Assembly: GCA_963995525.1 (NCBI GenBank)
Contig: OZ023210.1
Coordinates: 4,194,527 to 4,258,526 of the forward strand
Direction of reading: 5' to 3'
DNA from: Escarpia spicata
Lineage: Eukaryota; Annelida; Polychaeta; Sabellida; Siboglinidae
Length of the DNA: 64,000 nt
Part shown: one piece after another, positions 36,001 through 42,000 of the stretch
Position numbering within the stretch: the stretch's first letter is position 1
Layout: every line of letters starts with the position of its first letter
Translations under genes and position numbers: made by a program
Notes under the pieces: model-generated
Seen by the model: only the letters and a program-made list of their open reading frames with translations
Database searches by the model: none
What the model was told of the DNA's origin: nothing

Positions 36001-39000
36001 TGCCGACTGTGTGTAACCAGTTCGCGGCGGTTGGCTTCTACTCTGGCATCGTGGAATTGACATTGACTGCATCAAAGAAGAGAGACCTGCAGTGTTGGGG
36101 CCTGCACTTCTACAAGAATGGGGAGCCACCCTCTGACTCCCAGGGCCTCATTGCCTACAGCAACAGGTGAACTAACCTTAAGCCTCTCACTCCCAGGGCC
36201 TCATTGCCTACAGCAACAGGGGAACTAACCTTAACCCTCTCACTCCCAGGGCTTCATTGCCTACAGCAACAGGTGACCTAACCTTAACCCTCTCACTCCC
36301 AGGGCTTCATTGCCTACAGCAACAGGTGAACTAACCTTAACCCTCTCATACTCAGGGCATCATTGTCTACAGCAACAGGTGAAGTAACCTTAACCCTCTC
36401 ACTCCCAGGGCCTCATTGCCTTCAGCAACAGGTGAAGTAACCTTAATCCTCTCACAAGGCATATGACCACATTTTACCTACAGTATTGCCGAGGTGAAGA
36501 AGAGATGTGTTTGTTGACAGAATGGACTGCTACAAGTGTATCACGGAGACCCTCAACTACCTGCTGTCAGCCAGTCAGTCCCACCCCCACGCCCCCAGCG
36601 TACCCAAGCTGCCCGGTCCACTGCAGGTCACTGACGATCCCAACAGACTGGCCAACAGTTTGAGGACTTCACGAATGTGTGGTCCAGTCACCCTTGAGTC
36701 TTACCAAAAACATCCAGCTTCACCCCTTTGGGGCCCAACAAAACCTCCACTTACACCCCTGAGGCTTAACAAAACACCAAACTGCATCCTCCTAAGGTTC
36801 AACAAAACCTCCAAGTGCATCCCTTTTGATGCCAAGATAGAGGGGCATACACACGATCAGCCCTGGTTATTGTCTCGTTTTCTACTCTACCTTGCCCAGT
36901 ACTCTTTGCAAGACCCACTTTCTGTTTCCGTCCTTGTGCTTAGTAACTCTTCTCTTGTTTTGTAGAACATCTTCACCCGTATGTGCATTGAGTTGCATGA
37001 AACATTTCTGTTGTGTTTAGTCAGAGGAAGTATTCCGCCTCTCGTTGAGGTCTGATGACGATCTCTTCCACGTGGCCCTCTACGACTTGCTCATCAACAA
37101 GAATCTCTCTGAGAAGTTACTTGAAGTGAGTTCACGTTACGATACCAACAACAGTCTGAGAAGTTATTTTAGGTGAGTTCACTTTCAGATATCAACAAGA
37201 GTCTCTGAGAAGTTACTTGAGGTGAGTGCACTTTCAGATATCAACAAGAGTCTTTGAGAAGTTACTTGAGGTGAGTTCACTTTCAGATATCAACAAGTCT
37301 CTGAGAAGTTACTTGATGTTAGTTCACTTTCAGATATCAACAAGACTCTCTGAGAAGTTACTTGAGGTGAGTTCACTTTCAGATATGAACAAGAGTCTCT
37401 GAGAAGTTACTTGAGGTGAATTCATTTTCAGATATTCCCATTAGTACTTCTTTCATACTGTCTTAATTTGTTTGTCAAATAAACCATTTTGACAAATCTA
37501 ATAATAAAATTAAGAATGTTTTCAATTGCAGTTTAGCAAGACTGGAGTTTATATACCAGTGCAGGTTTAGAAAAAGACCCAATCATCCAGTGTTGTAAGC
37601 ATAGACTGTGTCTGATGACTCATCATCAGCTCATAAAACCCAATCATCCAGTGTTGTAAGCATAGACTCTGTGCCTTATGACTCATCATCAGCTCATAAG
37701 ACCCAATCATCCAGCGTTGCAAGCATAGACTGTGCCTGATGACTCATCATCAGCTCATAAGACACAATCATCCAGTGTTATAAGCATAGACTATGTGCCT
37801 GATGACTCATCATCAGCTCATAAGATCTAATCATCCAGTGTTGTAAGCATACACTATGTGTCTGATGACTCATCATCAGCTCATAAGACCCAATCATCCA
37901 GTGTTGCAAGCATAGACTGTGCCTGATGACTCATCATCAGCTCATAAGACCCAATCATCCAGTGTTATAAGCATAGACTATGTGCCTGATGACTCATCAT
38001 CAGCTCATAAGATCTAATCATCCAGTGTTGTAAGCATACACTATGTGTCTGATGACTCATCATCAGCTCATAAGACCCAATCATCCAGTGTTGTAAGCAT
38101 AGACTCTGTGCCTTATGACTCATCATCAGCTCATAAGACCCAATCATCCAGTGCTGTAAGCATAGACTCTGTGCCTTATGACTCATCATCAGCTCATAAG
38201 ACCCAATCATCCAGTGATATAAGCATAGACTATGTGCCTGATGACTCATCATCAGCACATAAAACCTAATCATCCAGTGATATAAGCATAGACTATGTGT
38301 CTGATCATTCCTCATGAGCGCATAAACCCGATTTTCTCTTTAAAATTGATTTCTTGTGTACTGAACATTTTCAACACCAGGACGCCGCACCGGAACATTT
38401 TAGCTGGTGCATCATGGAAATATTGTCCTCAGTGATGCAGCGGTGGCTTTTTCATAATGGAATAGGCTCCTAAATTTATTAAGGGATTCTGTTTACCGGT
38501 TGATTATGAGCCTTAGTAGTGAAACAGCCCTTTGGACTGACGCACAACAAAGGGCACGGGGGGGGGGAGTTTTGTGCTACCCCATGTACAAATGATGTTT
38601 TATGGTTGGTCTGATGTGCCAAAAGGGTTAGTTTTAGGGATAGTGTTTGGTTGAAGGCTAGGGTGAAGTTTAAGTTCTGTTGACAAGATTGACATCAGAT
38701 GTATACATGCATTTGTACGTGTAACAAATAGCCATCTGTGTGATGTGAAGGGTGTTTGTCACAGATCCAGTCGCCCTACCTGGAGGACTACCTGAAGCGT
38801 GCTGCGTCCCTACACCCCAACAACCTGGCTATGCTCGACCTGCTGTGGCGCTACTATGAGAAGTCCAAGAACTACTCAGCTGCTGCAAGCATCCTCGCAA
38901 AGCTGGCTGAGAGACGCAGGTATGTGGCGTGACAGTTGTCATAATTGTCACCAAGTTACCTGAGACACAGGTACGTGTCATGACAGCTGTCATACATTGT

Positions 39001-42000
39001 CACCAAGTTACCCGACTCACAGGTATGTGTTATGACAGGTGTCATACATTGTCACCAAATTACCTGACACACAGGTATGTGTTGTGACAGGTGTCATACA
39101 TTGTCTCCAAGTTAGCTGACATACAGGTACTTGTTATGACAGGTGTCATACATTGTGTCTCCGAGTTACCTGAGACACAGGTATGTGTCATGACAGGTGT
39201 CATACATTGTCTCCAAGTTACCTGAGACACAGGTACGTGTCATGACAGGTGTAATACATTGTCACCAAGTTACCTGAGAGACAGGTACATGTCACGACCG
39301 GTGTCATACATTGCCACCAAGTTACTTGACTCATAGGTACTGGTATGTGTTTGTCACAAATTTTACACTTTACGCTAGATTGCCTTGTTTATGTTTGGTA
39401 TAACGCACCCTAGCGAATACGCGGGACACTAACCACATAAACAAATTCGATTTCCCCTCGATTATCACCCACCAAAGCACCGGCTTTGGCCTGCGACTAA
39501 CTTCCTCAAATACACTTTCTCTGACTACCGTTTATCTACAGCTGTTTCTTAATATATGTCTATGGATAGTTTATGAATAATATTTATAAAATGACAATAC
39601 TTGTCTCTTGAATCCTTCCAAATATTTTCGAAAATTTCTGCACCAATATCCACAATGATCCAAGCCCAAGATTTTCCTGCCAACTAAAATCAATTTGTTT
39701 AAATATCTCTTGGGAGAATTTGTGAAATGCTTCTTATTGGCAGACATTATTTTGTTTATAAAACTGAATGAGGAAGGTAAGCTAAAACTGGTTTGAATAA
39801 ATTTCCAGTTTTCCTGGTTATCAGAAACGATTTGGTTTGATTAAAGTGTTATAAAACTTTCATGTAAGAATGGTGGCCTTGCAGCATGGATGTCAACCTT
39901 GGGCAGCGTATTGAATATCTCTCGCGGGCAGCCATGTGTGCTAAAAGTTCAACGTTACGCACAACTTCAGCAGTAGAAGGCGAATTTCTTCATGAACTTG
40001 AAAAGAAAATGGAGGTAGGTTTTGTAGGAAATCATGAACTTACAGGGGTGTGCACCCATTTTCTTTGGTTTCTGTGGTTCCTGAGTTCTGCCATCTCAGC
40101 AGACATGACTTGGCAAGTGATTTATGCATCTCACATACGAGCAACAGGCTACCAGAACACTGTAAACATCTGATAGTTTAAGTGGACTTTTCAATGTTGT
40201 TTCATCACCAAGCTTTGAATATAGTATGATATTGGTAAAAATGTAAACACAATGATGGATTCAACAGTCAAGGTTGGCATTGAGATCACTGCCACGGCGT
40301 TGGATGCTGCTAAAAGGGGGTGTACGCTAATTACGGCATGTACACTTAATAGAACGAATACAGTATTATGACACCATTATATATATACACTGTGATGACT
40401 TTCATAGTGAAAGATACCTGTTTTGAAATATACTTCAAATATTAGAATTTTAAAGTATGTCACAGTTTTATGGAAAGATGTGATACAAAAAGAAAACTGT
40501 ATCATCCATAATTCGTAACTGCGACACTTTATAGACAATAAAAAGCTAAGGTAATACAACCACCTTACAATTATGGTCATCTCAGTAATACAACCACCTT
40601 ACAATTATAGTCACCTCAGTAATACAACCACCTTACAATTATGGTCATCTCAGTAATACAACCACCTTACAATTATAGTCACCTCAGTAATACAACCACC
40701 TTACAATTATGGTCATCTCAGTAATACAACCACCTTACAATTATAGTCACCTCAGTAATACAACCACCTTACAATTATGGTCATCTCAGTAATACAACCA
40801 CCTTACAATTATAGTCACCTCAGTAATACAACCACCTTACAATTATGGTCATCTCAGTAATACAACCACCTTACAATTATGGTCATCTCAGTAATACAAC
40901 CACCTTACAATTATGGTCAACTCAGTAATACAACCACCTTACAGTTATGATCACCACAGCAATACAACCACCTTACAATTATGGTCATCTCAGTAATACA
41001 ACCACCTTACAATTATAATCACCTCAGTAATACAACCACCTTACAATTATAGTCACCTCAGTAATACAACCACCTTACAATTATGGTCATCTCAGTAATA
41101 CAACCACCTTACAATTATAGTCACCTCAGTAATACAACCACCTTACAATTATGGTCATCTCAGTAATACAACCACCTTACAATTATAGTCACCTCAGTAA
41201 TACAACCACCTTACAATTATGGTCATCTCAGTAATACAACCACCTTACAATTATGGTCATCTCAGTAATACAACCACCTTACAATTATGGTCAACTCAGT
41301 AATACAACCACCTTACAGTTATGATCACCACAGCAATACAACCACCTTACAATTATGGTCATCTCAGTAATACAACCACCTTACAATTATAATCACCTCA
41401 GTAATACAACCACCTTACAATTATGGTCACCTCAGTAATACAACCACCTTACAATTATGGTTACCTCAGTAATACAACCACCGTACAATTAGGGTCACCT
41501 CAGTAATAGAGCCACCTTACAATTATGGTTACCTCAGTAATACAGCCACCTTACAATTATGGTCACCCTGGGACAGTCACACATGACTTCTGTAAACGTA
41601 AAGTATAGGGTATTAGTAGGTAATTTTGGCCCCGTCCTGAGGCTGCAATGATAGTGAGATTTCACCCTATAATTTGAACGTCTGTGACAATTTAATATTA
41701 ATCAATTAAATATACTTCAATATGAATTGTCTTTGCATTGTAAATTGCAGCTGGCTAGCTGCAGAGATGTGTTTGATGTTGGATATGGCAGCAATCCCGT
41801 TGTAAATCTTTGTTGATGATGTAGGGGGCAGCGACCCAATTGTAGATCTTTGATATATGTAGCAGCAATGCCGTTGTAAATCTTTGTTGATGGGGTAGGG
41901 AGCAGTGACCTAATTGTAGATCTTTGTTTGATGTTGTATGTGGCAGCAATACTATTATAAATCTTTGTTGAAGGTGTAGGGGGGCCAGTGACCCAATTGT

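Noticed and set aside
40545..41570. CRISPR-like regular array
   Set aside because: Units are contiguous and similar along their whole length with no unique spacers; the context is a eukaryotic intron.
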